A program made the translations under genes and the position numbers. The notes under the pieces were generated by a model. That model made no database searches. It was not told the origin of the DNA and saw only the letters and a program-made list of their open reading frames with translations. This document shows, piece after piece, positions 26,070-34,243 of a stretch of 64,000 bases of DNA; the stretch's first letter is position 1; each line of letters opens with the position of its first letter. Source of the DNA: Faecalibacterium prausnitzii (lineage in GTDB: Bacteria; Bacillota; Clostridia; Oscillospirales; Ruminococcaceae); assembly GCF_003287405.1 (NCBI RefSeq), contig NZ_PRLD01000002.1, positions 62,001 to 126,000 of the forward strand, read 5' to 3'.

Positions 26070-27083
26070 TCAGTTCATTTTTTTGCCGAAGAACTCTACC
26101 TCTTTGCCGATGAACTGCATCAGCGCATCGAACTGATCCGGGGTCAGGCTCTGTGCGCCGTCGCACTTGGCCTTGGCGGGGTTGTTGTGCACCTCGATCA
26201 TCAGACCGTCTGCACCGGCGGCGACCGCAGCTTTCGCCAGCTCCGGCACCATCCATGCGTGGCCGCAGGCGTGGCTGGGGTCCACCACCACCGGCAGGTG
26301 GGTCATCTTGTGCAGCATGACCACACCGGCAAGGTCCAGCGTATTGCGCATACTGGTTTCAAAGGTGCGGATGCCGCGCTCGCACAGGATGACGTTCTCG
26401 TTGCCCTCTGCCATGATGTACTCGGCGCTCATCACGAACTCTTCCAGCGTGTTGGCAAGGCCGCGCTTGAGCAACACAGGCTTTTTCTGGCGGCCAACGG
26501 CCTTGAGCAGCTCAAAGTTCTGCATATTGCGGGCACCCACCTGGATCAGGTCCACGTTTTCAAACAGGGGCAGGTGCTCGGTGTTCATAATCTCGGTCAC
26601 GATGGGCGAACCGGTGGCGCGGCGCGCCAGCTTGAGCAGATCCAGACCCTCACTGCGCATACCCTGAAAAGAGTAGGGGGAGGTGCGGGGCTTGAACGCA
26701 CCGCCACGCAGCAGGGAAGCGCCTGCCGCCTTTACCCGCTGGGCGCAGTAGGTGATCTGCTCCTCGCTCTCAATGCTGCACGGCCCGGCGATGACTGCAA
26801 AGTTGCCGCCGCCGATTTTGACGCCTTCTACGTCGATAACGCTGTCGTCCGGGTGGAACTTGCGGTTGGCCTTTTTGTAGGGCTCGGACACGCGGCGGCA
26901 GGTCTCCACCACCGGGTTCGCCAGCACCCAGCTCTCCGCAATGGCCTTGGTGTCGCCGATCAGACCCAGAATATGGGTATCGCTGCCCTTGGAATCGTTG
27001 ATCTGCAGCCCCATATCTTCCAGCTCGTGGCAGAATTCGCGTACCTGTACGTCGGGTGCATCCTGTTTGAGTACGATGATCAT
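26070..27083 (-). CDS. aroF: 3-deoxy-7-phosphoheptulonate (DAHP) synthase
   Basis: A 337-residue first enzyme of the shikimate pathway, joining phosphoenolpyruvate and erythrose 4-phosphate. It is of the short type Ibeta class with an N-terminal ferredoxin-like/ACT-like domain (about 1-70) and the barrel: VIAGPCSIES, LRGGAFKPRTSPYSFQG, VLLKRG, VVDPSHACG (metal His) and the C-terminal LMIEVHNNP. ATG at 27083 follows AAGGAGAC. The promoter region carries two related palindromes, so it is probably repressed by an aromatic-amino-acid-sensing regulator. Confidence 0.95.
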   Translation of the reverse strand: MIIVLKQDAPDVQVREFCHELEDMGLQINDSKGSDTHILGLIGDTKAIAESWVLANPVVETCRRVSEPYKKANRKFHPDDSVIDVEGVKIGGGNFAVIAGPCSIESEEQITYCAQRVKAAGASLLRGGAFKPRTSPYSFQGMRSEGLDLLKLARRATGSPIVTEIMNTEHLPLFENVDLIQVGARNMQNFELLKAVGRQKKPVLLKRGLANTLEEFVMSAEYIMAEGNENVILCERGIRTFETSMRNTLDLAGVVMLHKMTHLPVVVDPSHACGHAWMVPELAKAAVAAGADGLMIEVHNNPAKAKCDGAQSLTPDQFDALMQFIGKEVEFFGKKMN

Positions 27084-27164
27084 AGTGTTTTGTCTCCTTT
27101 GCCTTTTCCTATCGTGTAAAACGGCGAGGGAGACCGGCTCCTTTGCCGCAGCTTGCAGTGTCAA

Positions 27165-27218
27165 ACTTCAGTGCTCTGAAGTGCGTGACGCTATGATATC
27201 ACTTCATGAAACTGAAGT
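27165..27218 (-). promoter_or_regulatory. Tandem palindromic operators at the aroF promoter
   Basis: ACTTCAGTGCTCTGAAGT (27165-27182) and ACTTCATGAAACTGAAGT (27201-27218) are related inverted repeats with centres 36 bases apart. The second lies in the spacer of the minus-strand promoter, the first just downstream of its start. This spacing (between three and four helical turns) suits cooperative repressor binding. Confidence 0.65.
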
Positions 27219-27221
27219 CAA
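27193..27221 (-). promoter_or_regulatory. Sigma-A promoter of aroF
   Basis: Minus strand TTGACT (27221-27216), 17-base spacer, TATCAT (27198-27193). The spacer is largely operator sequence. Confidence 0.75.
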
Positions 27222-27229
27222 GAGAAATT

Positions 27230-27258
27230 TTGAATTTTTTTAGAAAAAGTGGTAGAAT
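27230..27258 (+). promoter_or_regulatory. Sigma-A promoter of ybaK
   Basis: TTGAAT (27230-27235), 17-base spacer, TAGAAT (27253-27258), divergent from the aroF promoter and outside the palindromes. Confidence 0.7.
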
Positions 27259-27291
27259 AGAAACAGAGCAAATGTAAAAGAGGGAATAACA

Positions 27292-27774
27292 ATGGGAAAA
27301 GAAGCTAAAACCAACGCAATGCGCATTCTGGAACGGGAAAAGGTGGCCTATACCGCCCACGAGTACCCCCACGAGGAGGGGGTGGCGGTGGACGGCGTGA
27401 CCGTAGCCGCCAGCATGGGCGAGGACCCCGCCTGCGTTTACAAGACGCTGGTAACGCAGGGCAGCAGCAAAAACTATTTTGTGTTCGTCATTCCGGTGGC
27501 GGCAGAGCTGGATTTAAAGGCCGCCGCCCGCAGCGTGGGCGAAAAGAGCGTGGCGATGATCCATGTGGCGGATATCAACAAGGTCACCGGCTATGTGCGG
27601 GGCGGCTGCAGCCCGGTGGGCATGAAAAAGCAGTACCGCACCGTCTTTGACGAAAGCGTGCTGACCCAGCAGAAGGTCTATGTTTCCGGCGGGCGCATCG
27701 GTACGCAGGTGTGCTGTGCCCCGGCAGATCTGATCCGCGCTGCACGCGCCGACACCGCAAAGATCATTTTTTAA
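27292..27774 (+). CDS. ybaK: Cys-tRNA(Pro)/Cys-tRNA deacylase YbaK
   Basis: A 160-residue trans-editing protein hydrolysing mischarged Cys-tRNA(Pro). Family pattern: TNAMRILEREKVAYTAHEYPH start, VYKTLVTQG with the key Lys, GEKSVAMIHVADINKVTGYVRGGCSPVGMKKQYRT core split over residues 83-117, and the VSGGRIGTQVC end. Length is typical. Transcribed away from aroF. Confidence 0.92.
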   Translation: MGKEAKTNAMRILEREKVAYTAHEYPHEEGVAVDGVTVAASMGEDPACVYKTLVTQGSSKNYFVFVIPVAAELDLKAAARSVGEKSVAMIHVADINKVTGYVRGGCSPVGMKKQYRTVFDESVLTQQKVYVSGGRIGTQVCCAPADLIRAARADTAKIIF

Positions 27775-27875
27775 AAATCCGGCTTTCTATCTGGGATACA
27801 TCAACACAGCCTTTACATAAAATATACCCGCTGCATAAGTCATACTTAAAAAGAAAAAGGATGGCGAAACTGCAC

Positions 27876-27893
27876 AAAACTTTCGAAAGTTTT
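27876..27893. promoter_or_regulatory. Perfect palindrome upstream of the purine operon
   Basis: AAAACTTTCGAAAGTTTT is an 18-base perfect palindrome, followed at once by TTGACG. It may be an operator; no good -10 is found downstream, so the link to a promoter is open. Confidence 0.35.
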
Positions 27894-27929
27894 TTGACGG
27901 CATGGGAACACAAGGGAGAATTTGCCCAA

Positions 27930-27958
27930 ACGCTCTTTGCAAAGCGTTTTTTTTGCCG
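27930..27958 (+). terminator. Hairpin terminator before the purE leader
   Basis: Stem AAACGCT / AGCGTTT with a short loop, followed by T-run (TTTTTTT). It would end transcription arriving from ybaK. Confidence 0.6.
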
Positions 27959-27974
27959 TAAACTGTATCTAGTA

Positions 27975-28192
27975 CAGGGACGATGCCCCAAAAAACGGGC
28001 TTGCATCGCCGCCTGAAAAAACGCTTGCACAGGAAACTGCGGAGGGAAACTTCAATGATGCTGCTGGTGCCGGGTCGCATGGAATGGGGTCACATTCACT
28101 GCAATCAGGGGCATGGTGCAGCCTTGTGCAAAATGCGCGGACAGAAAAACTGGAAATAAAGGCCGTGGTACAGGTGTACCGCAGCCTTTTTT
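27975..28192 (+). ncRNA. Structured RNA with terminator in front of purE (possible 6S-like RNA or attenuator)
   Basis: A hairpin CGATGCCCC / GGGCTTGCATCG is followed by a long irregular helix: TTGCACAGG (about 28025-28033) pairs with CCTTGTGCAA (about 28120-28129), CTGC with GCAG, and GGAATG with CATTC near the tip, leaving a large central bubble. A strong terminator ends it (28159-28188, 12 of 13 pairs, then T6). This shape and the place before purE recall 6S RNA, but I cannot score it. A 34-codon ORF with a GGAGGG site (28055-28159) runs through it and could instead be a leader peptide. The stretch 27775-28235 holds nothing else supportable. Confidence 0.4.
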
Positions 28193-28235
28193 GTTTGTCG
28201 GTCTTGTTGGACATGAGAAAGAGAGGCTTTGGAAA

Positions 28236-28736
28236 ATGGTTCGTAAAGTGGCAGTGATCATGGGTTCGGACAGCGATTGGCCGGTGGTCAAGGGTGCCTG
28301 CGCCCAGCTGAAGGCACTGGACATCCCCTTTGAGGCACACATCCTTTCGGCACACCGCACCCCCGCCGAGGCAGCAGCCTTTGCAAAAAGCGCAAAGGCC
28401 AACGGCTTTGGAGTCATCCTGTGCGCGGCAGGCATGGCAGCACATCTAGCAGGTGCTTTTGCCGCCAACACCACCCTGCCGGTCATCGGCATCCCCATGA
28501 AGGGCGGCGCGATGGATGGCTTGGACGCTCTGCTGGCTACCGTGCAGATGCCCAGCGGCATCCCGGTGGCAACGGTGGCACTGAACGGTGCCAAGAACGC
28601 CGCATGGCTGGCTGCTGAAATTCTGGCGCTGAGCGATGATGCACTGGCTGAAAAGCTGGAAGCCGAGCGCGTAGCCATGGCACAGCAGATCGCAGCCAAG
28701 GAAGAGAAGCTGCAGAACGAACTGAACGAGCTGTAA
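28236..28736 (+). CDS. purE: N5-carboxyaminoimidazole ribonucleotide mutase
   Basis: A 166-residue purine enzyme moving the carboxyl of N5-CAIR to give CAIR. The active-site blocks VIMGSDSDWPV, ILSAHRTPAE and AAGMAAHLAG are intact; the last with the family His. No purK gene lies in the operon, so N5-CAIR would have to be made by a gene elsewhere, or the enzyme works as a class II carboxylase. ATG at 28236 fits the family start MVRKVAVIMGSDSDW. First gene of the purine operon. Confidence 0.94.
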   Translation: MVRKVAVIMGSDSDWPVVKGACAQLKALDIPFEAHILSAHRTPAEAAAFAKSAKANGFGVILCAAGMAAHLAGAFAANTTLPVIGIPMKGGAMDGLDALLATVQMPSGIPVATVALNGAKNAAWLAAEILALSDDALAEKLEAERVAMAQQIAAKEEKLQNELNEL

Positions 28737-28746
28737 AGGAGAACCA

Positions 28747-30225
28747 ATGTCTGATTTTGCATATCCGCTGCATGAGGAGTGCGGCGTTTTCGGCATCTAC
28801 GACCGTGCCGGTACCGAGGATGTGGCTGCAGCGGCTTATTCGGCGCTGTATGCGCTGCAGCACCGCGGGCAGGAGAGCTGCGGTATTGCCGTCAACGATG
28901 ACGGCGTGATCACCGGCCACCGGGATCTGGGCCTTGTGAACGAGGTGTTCACCCCGGAGGTGCTGGCAAGTCTGTCCACTACCACGGCACACATGGCCAC
29001 CGGTCATGTGCGCTACGCCACTGCGGGCACCCGCGTCCGCGCCAACGCCCAGCCCATGATCGTCCGTCATGGCCGCGGCACCATGGCGCTGTGCCACAAC
29101 GGCAACCTGACCAATGCCGTGGAGCTGCGCCGCCAGCTGGAAAACGAGGGCGCGATCTTCCACGGCTCCTCGGACACTGAGGTCATCTGCTACCTCATCA
29201 CCCGCAACCGTCTGCGCATGGGCAGCATCGAGACTGCCATCAGCAAGACCATGGACGTGCTGGAAGGCGCATACAGCCTTGTGATCATGTCTGCCACCAA
29301 GCTCATCGCGGTGCGCGACCCCCGGGGCTACCGTCCCCTGTGCATCGGCACCCTGCCCGGCGGCGGCTACGTCTTTGCCAGCGAGAGCTGCGCACTGGAT
29401 GCCACCGGTGCCGCCCTGTTGCGGGATGTGGAGCCCGGCGAGATCGTGGTGGTGGACACCAAGACCGGCGAGCTGCGCAGCATCAAGGATCACTGCGGCC
29501 GCCCGGACACCCAGATGTGCGTGTTCGAGTTCATCTACTTCGCCCGCCCGGACAGCGTCATCGAGGGCAGCTCGGTGCACGAAGCCCGCAAGCAGGCAGG
29601 CCGCTTCCTTGCACAGGAGCACCCTGTGGAGGCCGATGTGGTCATCGGCGTGCCGGATTCCGGTCTGGATGCAGCCTTGGGCTACTCGCAGGAGAGCGGC
29701 ATCCCCTACGGCATCGGCTTCATCAAGAACAAATACATCGGCCGCACCTTCATTCAGGGCAGCCAGAAGCAGCGCGAGAACAGCGTGCGCATCAAGCTGA
29801 ACGTGGTGTCCAGCACCGTCAAGGGCAAGCGCGTGGTGCTGGTGGATGACTCCATCGTGCGCGGCACCACATCTGCCCGCATCATCAAGCTGCTGCGGGA
29901 TGCCGGTGCTGCCGAGGTGCACTTTATGGTCTCTGCACCTCCCTTCAAGTATCCGTGCTACTTCGGCACCGATATCCCGGACCAGAAGCTGCTGGTGGCC
30001 ACCGGCCGCACGCTGGAGCAGATCAACGAGGTCATCGGCGCCGATACGCTGGGCTACCTTTCCAACGAACACGTTGTCCAGCTTGCCAAAAACGCAAAAT
30101 GCGGGTTCTGCACCGCCTGCTTTACCGGCGAGTATGCCGTAGAGCCGGAAAGTGTGCTTTCTACCGATATTCACGACCGTCACCTGAACGACCGTCCCAA
30201 GGACGCCAAAAAGTTAGGAGAGTAA
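28747..30225 (+). CDS. purF: Amidophosphoribosyltransferase
   Basis: A 492-residue enzyme for the first committed step of purine synthesis (PRPP + glutamine to phosphoribosylamine). The N-terminal 11 residues precede EECGVFG, so the catalytic Cys12 is probably exposed by propeptide cleavage. The PRTase motif VVLVDDSIVRGTTSARI is present, and CGFCTACFTG plus an upstream Cys suggest the [4Fe-4S] type like Bacillus PurF. Good AAAGGAG site, ten bases after purE. Confidence 0.96.
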   Translation: MSDFAYPLHEECGVFGIYDRAGTEDVAAAAYSALYALQHRGQESCGIAVNDDGVITGHRDLGLVNEVFTPEVLASLSTTTAHMATGHVRYATAGTRVRANAQPMIVRHGRGTMALCHNGNLTNAVELRRQLENEGAIFHGSSDTEVICYLITRNRLRMGSIETAISKTMDVLEGAYSLVIMSATKLIAVRDPRGYRPLCIGTLPGGGYVFASESCALDATGAALLRDVEPGEIVVVDTKTGELRSIKDHCGRPDTQMCVFEFIYFARPDSVIEGSSVHEARKQAGRFLAQEHPVEADVVIGVPDSGLDAALGYSQESGIPYGIGFIKNKYIGRTFIQGSQKQRENSVRIKLNVVSSTVKGKRVVLVDDSIVRGTTSARIIKLLRDAGAAEVHFMVSAPPFKYPCYFGTDIPDQKLLVATGRTLEQINEVIGADTLGYLSNEHVVQLAKNAKCGFCTACFTGEYAVEPESVLSTDIHDRHLNDRPKDAKKLGE

Positions 30226-30229
30226 GAAC

Positions 30230-31276
30230 ATGGAAAAGAGCTATTCTGAAAGCTACGCCGCAGCAGGCGTGGACATTACCGCCGGTTACCGCTCTGTGGA
30301 GCTGATGAAGCAGTATGTCGCCCGTACCATGAACGAGCACTGCATCGGCGGCTTGGGCGGCTTTGGCGGCCTGTTTGAGCTGGACTGCACCGGTTACAAG
30401 CACCCGGTGCTGATCTCCGGCACCGACGGTGTGGGCACCAAGCTGAAGGTTGCCATGATCATGGATAAGCACGATACCATTGGTATTGACTGCGTGGCCA
30501 TGTGCGTCAACGATGTCATCTGCGCCGGTGCAAAGCCGCTGGTGTTCCTGGATTACATCGCCTGCGGCCGCAACGTGCCGGAAAAGATCGCCAACATCGT
30601 CAAGGGCGTGGCCGAGGGCTGCGTGCAGGCCGATTGTGCACTGGTGGGCGGCGAAACTGCCGAGCACCCGGGCATGATGCCAGAGGACGAGTACGATCTG
30701 GCCGGCTTCACCGTAGGCGTTGTGGACAAGGAGAAGATCCTGAATAACGAGACCATGGCAGCCGGTGACGTGATCCTCGCCCTGCCCTCCACCGGTGTGC
30801 ACTCCAACGGCTTCTCGCTGGTGCGCAAGGTGTTCAACATCGACGCCGACCCCGATGTGCTGTTCTCCACCCCCGCAGAACTGGGCGGCAAGACCCTTGG
30901 CGAGGCGCTGCTGGCTCCCACCAAGATCTACGTCAAGCCCGTGCTGAAGGTGCTGGAAGAGGTGCAGGTCAAGGGCATCTCCCACATCACCGGCGGCGGC
31001 TTCTACGAGAATATCCCCCGCAGCCTGAAGAAGGGCTGCTGCGCCCGCATCAACAAGGCAGATGTGCGCACCCCGGCGCTGTTCCACCTGATGCAGAAGG
31101 TGGGCGGCATCTCCGAGCACGATATGTTCAACACCTTCAACATGGGCGTGGGTATGGTGCTCACTGTGCCCGCCGAGCAGGCCGATAAGGCACTGGAGAT
31201 CCTGCACGCCAACGGCGAGCCGGAAGCCTACCGTCTGGGCGTCATCGCAGAAGGTGAGGGCGTGGAACTGTGCTGA
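30230..31276 (+). CDS. purM: Phosphoribosylformylglycinamidine cyclo-ligase (AIR synthetase)
   Basis: A 348-residue ATP-dependent enzyme closing the imidazole ring. It shows SGTDGVGTKLKVA, CVNDVICAGAKPLVFLDY, GGETAEHPGMM and HITGGGFYENIPR, all signatures of the PurM family. Four bases separate its start from the purF stop, and it overlaps purN. Confidence 0.96.
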   Translation: MEKSYSESYAAAGVDITAGYRSVELMKQYVARTMNEHCIGGLGGFGGLFELDCTGYKHPVLISGTDGVGTKLKVAMIMDKHDTIGIDCVAMCVNDVICAGAKPLVFLDYIACGRNVPEKIANIVKGVAEGCVQADCALVGGETAEHPGMMPEDEYDLAGFTVGVVDKEKILNNETMAAGDVILALPSTGVHSNGFSLVRKVFNIDADPDVLFSTPAELGGKTLGEALLAPTKIYVKPVLKVLEEVQVKGISHITGGGFYENIPRSLKKGCCARINKADVRTPALFHLMQKVGGISEHDMFNTFNMGVGMVLTVPAEQADKALEILHANGEPEAYRLGVIAEGEGVELC

Positions 31277-31866
31277 ACATTGCCGTGTTAGTGTCCGGCG
31301 GCGGCACCAATCTGCAGGCGCTGCTGGACAGCGAGGCCCGGGGCGAGAACCCCAATGGTAAAATTACGCTGGTAGTGGCTTCCAAGCCCGGTGTCTTTGC
31401 GCTGGAACGCGCCGCCAAGGCCGGTGTAGAGGGCTGCGTGGTGCGCCGCAAGGACTACGCCGCCAGCGAGGAATTTGACGCTGCGCTGCTGGAAACGCTG
31501 CGGGCGCACAACATTGATCTGGTGGTGCTGGCGGGCTTTCTGTCCGTGCTGGGCCCCAGCGTCATTGCGGCCTATCCGCGCCGCATCCTGAACGTGCACC
31601 CTGCGCTGATCCCTTCCTTCTGCGGGCCGGGAATGTACGGTCTGCGCCCCCACGAAGCCGCACTGGCTCGTGGCTGCAAGGTGACCGGCGCTACCGTCCA
31701 CTTTGTCAACGAGGAGTGCGACGGCGGACCTATCCTGCTGCAGAAGGCCGTGGATATCCTGCCCGGCGACACCCCCGAGGTGCTGCAGAAGCGGGTGATG
31801 GAACAGGCAGAGTGGAAGCTGCTGCCCAAGGCGGTGGCTATGGTGTGCAGCGGAGAGATCGAGTGA
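31270..31866 (+). CDS. purN: Phosphoribosylglycinamide formyltransferase
   Basis: A 198-residue enzyme formylating GAR with 10-formyl-tetrahydrofolate. Motifs: VLVSGGGTNLQALLD, the catalytic NVHPALIPSFCGPGMYG (Asn and His), and ATVHFVNEECDGGPIL (Asp). The start is GTG at 31270, overlapping the purM stop by seven bases, which implies translational coupling. Confidence 0.94.
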   Translation: MLNIAVLVSGGGTNLQALLDSEARGENPNGKITLVVASKPGVFALERAAKAGVEGCVVRRKDYAASEEFDAALLETLRAHNIDLVVLAGFLSVLGPSVIAAYPRRILNVHPALIPSFCGPGMYGLRPHEAALARGCKVTGATVHFVNEECDGGPILLQKAVDILPGDTPEVLQKRVMEQAEWKLLPKAVAMVCSGEIE

Positions 31867-31879
31867 AAAAATAAACTGG

Positions 31880-32016
31880 CTCGCCCTCTCAGGCCGCTTC
31901 GCGTCCAGCTCTCCCAAAGGGAGAGCCCTTGGCAAAACCATGAACTTTGTGTGGACTGCCAAAGCCTCCCACTTTGGGGGAGGTGGCAGCGCGTCAGCGC
32001 TGACGGAGAGGGCGAG
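31880..32016. repeat. Family B palindromic element between purN and purO
   Basis: Ends CTCGCCCTCTC and GAGAGGGCGAG. Inside are CTCTCCCAAAGGGAGAG and ACTGCCAAAGCC..TTTGGGGGAGG sections shared with the copies at 19874 and 34069. It lies inside the purine operon. Confidence 0.65.
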
Positions 32017-32042
32017 GTCGTTATCCGTAAAGGAGAACAACA

Positions 32043-32843
32043 ATGGAAAAGATCAACCTGAACGAGTATCTGGCCGCCAACGAGTACCCTGGCCGCGGCA
32101 TTGCGGTGGCAATGGCACCGGACGGACGGCAGATGTTTATCGGCTACTTTATCATGGGACGCAGCGAGAATAGCCGCAACCGCGTGTTTGACCCCGTGCC
32201 CGAGCGCGGCGGTATCTGCACCATGGCAGCCGACCCCGCAAAGCTGGAAGATCCCAGCCTGATCATTTATAACCCGGTGCTGACCCTTGGCAAGACCCAT
32301 ATCGTGACCAACGGTGACCAGACCGATACCATCTACGACCTGATGAGCCAGGGCAAGAGCTTTGCCGATGCCCTGCGCACCCGCACCTTTGAGCCGGACT
32401 GCCCCAACTACACCCCCCGCATCTCCGCTGTGGTGTACGCTGACGGCAGCTACCAGATGAGCATCCTCAAGTCTGCCGACGGCAACGGCGACAGCGTGCA
32501 GCGCTATTTCTTTGATTACCCCCAGCCCGTTGCAGGCGAGGGTCACTTCATCAGCACCTACAAGCACAACGGCAACCCCATCCCCAGCTTTGAGGGCGAG
32601 CCCCTGCGCTTTGCCTGCCCCCGCACCATCGGTGATTTTGCCGCCGGTCTGTGGAGCAGCCTGAACATGGACAACAAGGTGAGCCTGTTTGCCCGGGTCA
32701 TCGATCTGGACACCAGCGAGAGCGGCGATATGATCTACAACAAGTACGACTCCGTTTGCAGCGATCTTGACGACCCTGAGGAGCCGGAGCTGCTGCCCGA
32801 GGAGCTGGAACTGCTCAAAAAGCTTGACGCCGAGGAAAAATAA
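32043..32843 (+). CDS. purO: IMP cyclohydrolase, PurO type
   Basis: A 266-residue protein resembling the archaeal-type IMP cyclohydrolase PurO (COG3363), which closes FAICAR to IMP. It has the NEYPGRGIAVAMAPDG start, GYFIMGRSENSRNRVF and TNGDQTDTIYD. The usual bacterial activity sits in the N-terminal half of PurH; here that half is absent from the next gene, so PurO supplies the step. The C-terminal 20 residues are acidic (DDPEEPELLPEELE). AAGGAG lies before the ATG. Confidence 0.88.
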   Translation: MEKINLNEYLAANEYPGRGIAVAMAPDGRQMFIGYFIMGRSENSRNRVFDPVPERGGICTMAADPAKLEDPSLIIYNPVLTLGKTHIVTNGDQTDTIYDLMSQGKSFADALRTRTFEPDCPNYTPRISAVVYADGSYQMSILKSADGNGDSVQRYFFDYPQPVAGEGHFISTYKHNGNPIPSFEGEPLRFACPRTIGDFAAGLWSSLNMDNKVSLFARVIDLDTSESGDMIYNKYDSVCSDLDDPEEPELLPEELELLKKLDAEEK

Positions 32844-32876
32844 GAGTAAACCTTAGGATATAAGGAGGATGCACCA

Positions 32877-34058
32877 ATGAATGAACTCGCACTGAAGTAC
32901 GGCTGCAACCCCAACCAGAAGCCCAGCCGCATTTATATGGAAGATGGCTCCGACCTGCCCGTTACCGTGCTGAACGGCAAGCCCGGCTACATCAACTTTC
33001 TGGATGCCCTCAACTCCATCCAGCTGGTCAAGGAGTTAAAGACTGCCTGCGGTCTGCCCGCAGCGGCTTCCTTCAAGCACGTTTCCCCGGCGGGCGCAGC
33101 ACTGGGTCTGCCCCTGACCGAGGTGGAGCGCCGGATGTACCACATTGCCCCGGAGACAGAGCTTTCTCCGCTGGCCTGTGCCTACGCCCGCGCCCGCGGC
33201 GCAGACCGGATGTCCTCCTTCGGCGACTGGATCGCCCTGTCTGACATCTGCGATGTGCCCACCGCAAAGCTGATCCAGCACGAGGTCTCTGACGGCATCA
33301 TCGCTCCGGGCTACGAGCCGGAGGCACTGGCCATCCTGTCCGGCAAAAAGAAGGGCAACTACAACGTGGTCGCCATCGACCCCGCCTATAAGCCCACGCC
33401 CATCGAGCATAAGCAGGTGTACGGCATCACCTTCGAGCAGGGCCGCAACGAGCTGGTCATCAACGCAGACACCATGCTGAACAACTGGGTCACCGAGAAC
33501 AAGGATGTGACCGAGGAGCAGAAGCGCGACCTCATTATTGCCCTCATCACCCTGAAGTACACCCAGTCCAACAGCGTGTGCTACACCTATAATGGTCAGA
33601 CCATCGGTGTGGGTGCCGGCCAGCAGAGCCGCATCCACTGCACCCGTCTGGCCGGTCAGAAGGCCGACAACTGGCAGCTGCGCCACATGGACAAGGTGCT
33701 GGACCTGCCCTTCCGTGACGATGTGGCAAAGCCCAACCGCGACAACGCCATTGATGTTTACATCGGCGATACCCCGGAGGACGTCATCGGTGATGACGTC
33801 TGGGCCGAGACCTTCACCCGCCAGCCCGAGCCGCTGACCGCCGAGGAAAAGAAGGCTTACCTCAGCAAGGTGACCGGTGTGTGCCTTGGCTCGGATGCTT
33901 TCTTCCCCTTCGGCGACAACATCGAGCGTGCCCGCCGCTCCGGCGTGACCGCTATCGTGCAGCCCGGCGGCTCCATCCGCGACCAGCAGGTCATCGACAC
34001 CTGCAACAAGTACGGCATCGCCATGGCCTTCTGCGGCCTGCGGCTGTTCCATCACTAA
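32877..34058 (+). CDS. AICAR transformylase (stand-alone PurH C-terminal domain)
   Basis: A 393-residue protein equal to the formyltransferase half of PurH, converting AICAR to FAICAR with 10-formyl-tetrahydrofolate. The catalytic KHVSPAGAA block (Lys-His) is near residue 66. GQQSRIHCTRLAG and the C-terminal SDAFFPFGDNIERA and IVQPGGSIRDQ are family motifs. There is no MGS-like cyclohydrolase domain. Together with the PurO gene just upstream it replaces the bifunctional PurH. AAGGAGG precedes the ATG. Confidence 0.93.
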   Translation: MNELALKYGCNPNQKPSRIYMEDGSDLPVTVLNGKPGYINFLDALNSIQLVKELKTACGLPAAASFKHVSPAGAALGLPLTEVERRMYHIAPETELSPLACAYARARGADRMSSFGDWIALSDICDVPTAKLIQHEVSDGIIAPGYEPEALAILSGKKKGNYNVVAIDPAYKPTPIEHKQVYGITFEQGRNELVINADTMLNNWVTENKDVTEEQKRDLIIALITLKYTQSNSVCYTYNGQTIGVGAGQQSRIHCTRLAGQKADNWQLRHMDKVLDLPFRDDVAKPNRDNAIDVYIGDTPEDVIGDDVWAETFTRQPEPLTAEEKKAYLSKVTGVCLGSDAFFPFGDNIERARRSGVTAIVQPGGSIRDQQVIDTCNKYGIAMAFCGLRLFHH

Positions 34059-34068
34059 GGGGAACGGG

Positions 34069-34204
34069 CTCGCCCTCTCCGTCATTGCTTGCGCAATGCC
34101 ACCTCTCCCAAGGGGAGAGGCTTTGGCAGTACGGCAAAGTTTCCGGTTTTGCCAAGGGCTCTCCCCTTGGGAGAGCTGGACGCGAAGCGGACTGAGAGGG
34201 CGAG
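34069..34204. repeat. Family B palindromic element between the transformylase gene and purD
   Basis: Ends CTCGCCCTCTC and GAGAGGGCGAG; inside CCTCTCCCAAGGGGAGAGG and TTTGCCAAGGGCTCTCCCC. It starts 11 bases after the stop codon and ends 40 before purD. Confidence 0.65.
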
Positions 34205-34243
34205 GCAGCTGACGGAAAGAACGAAAGTTTAGGAGAAAATGAT

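Noticed and set aside
28055-28159. A 34-codon ORF upstream of purE as an ordinary gene
   Set aside because: It overlaps the proposed RNA structure and ends inside the terminator stem; kept only as a possible leader peptide, not as a separate CDS.
27292-28236. PurR boxes in front of the purine operon
   Set aside because: No pair of CGAA-type PurBoxes with the known spacing was found; only the 18-base palindrome at 27876.
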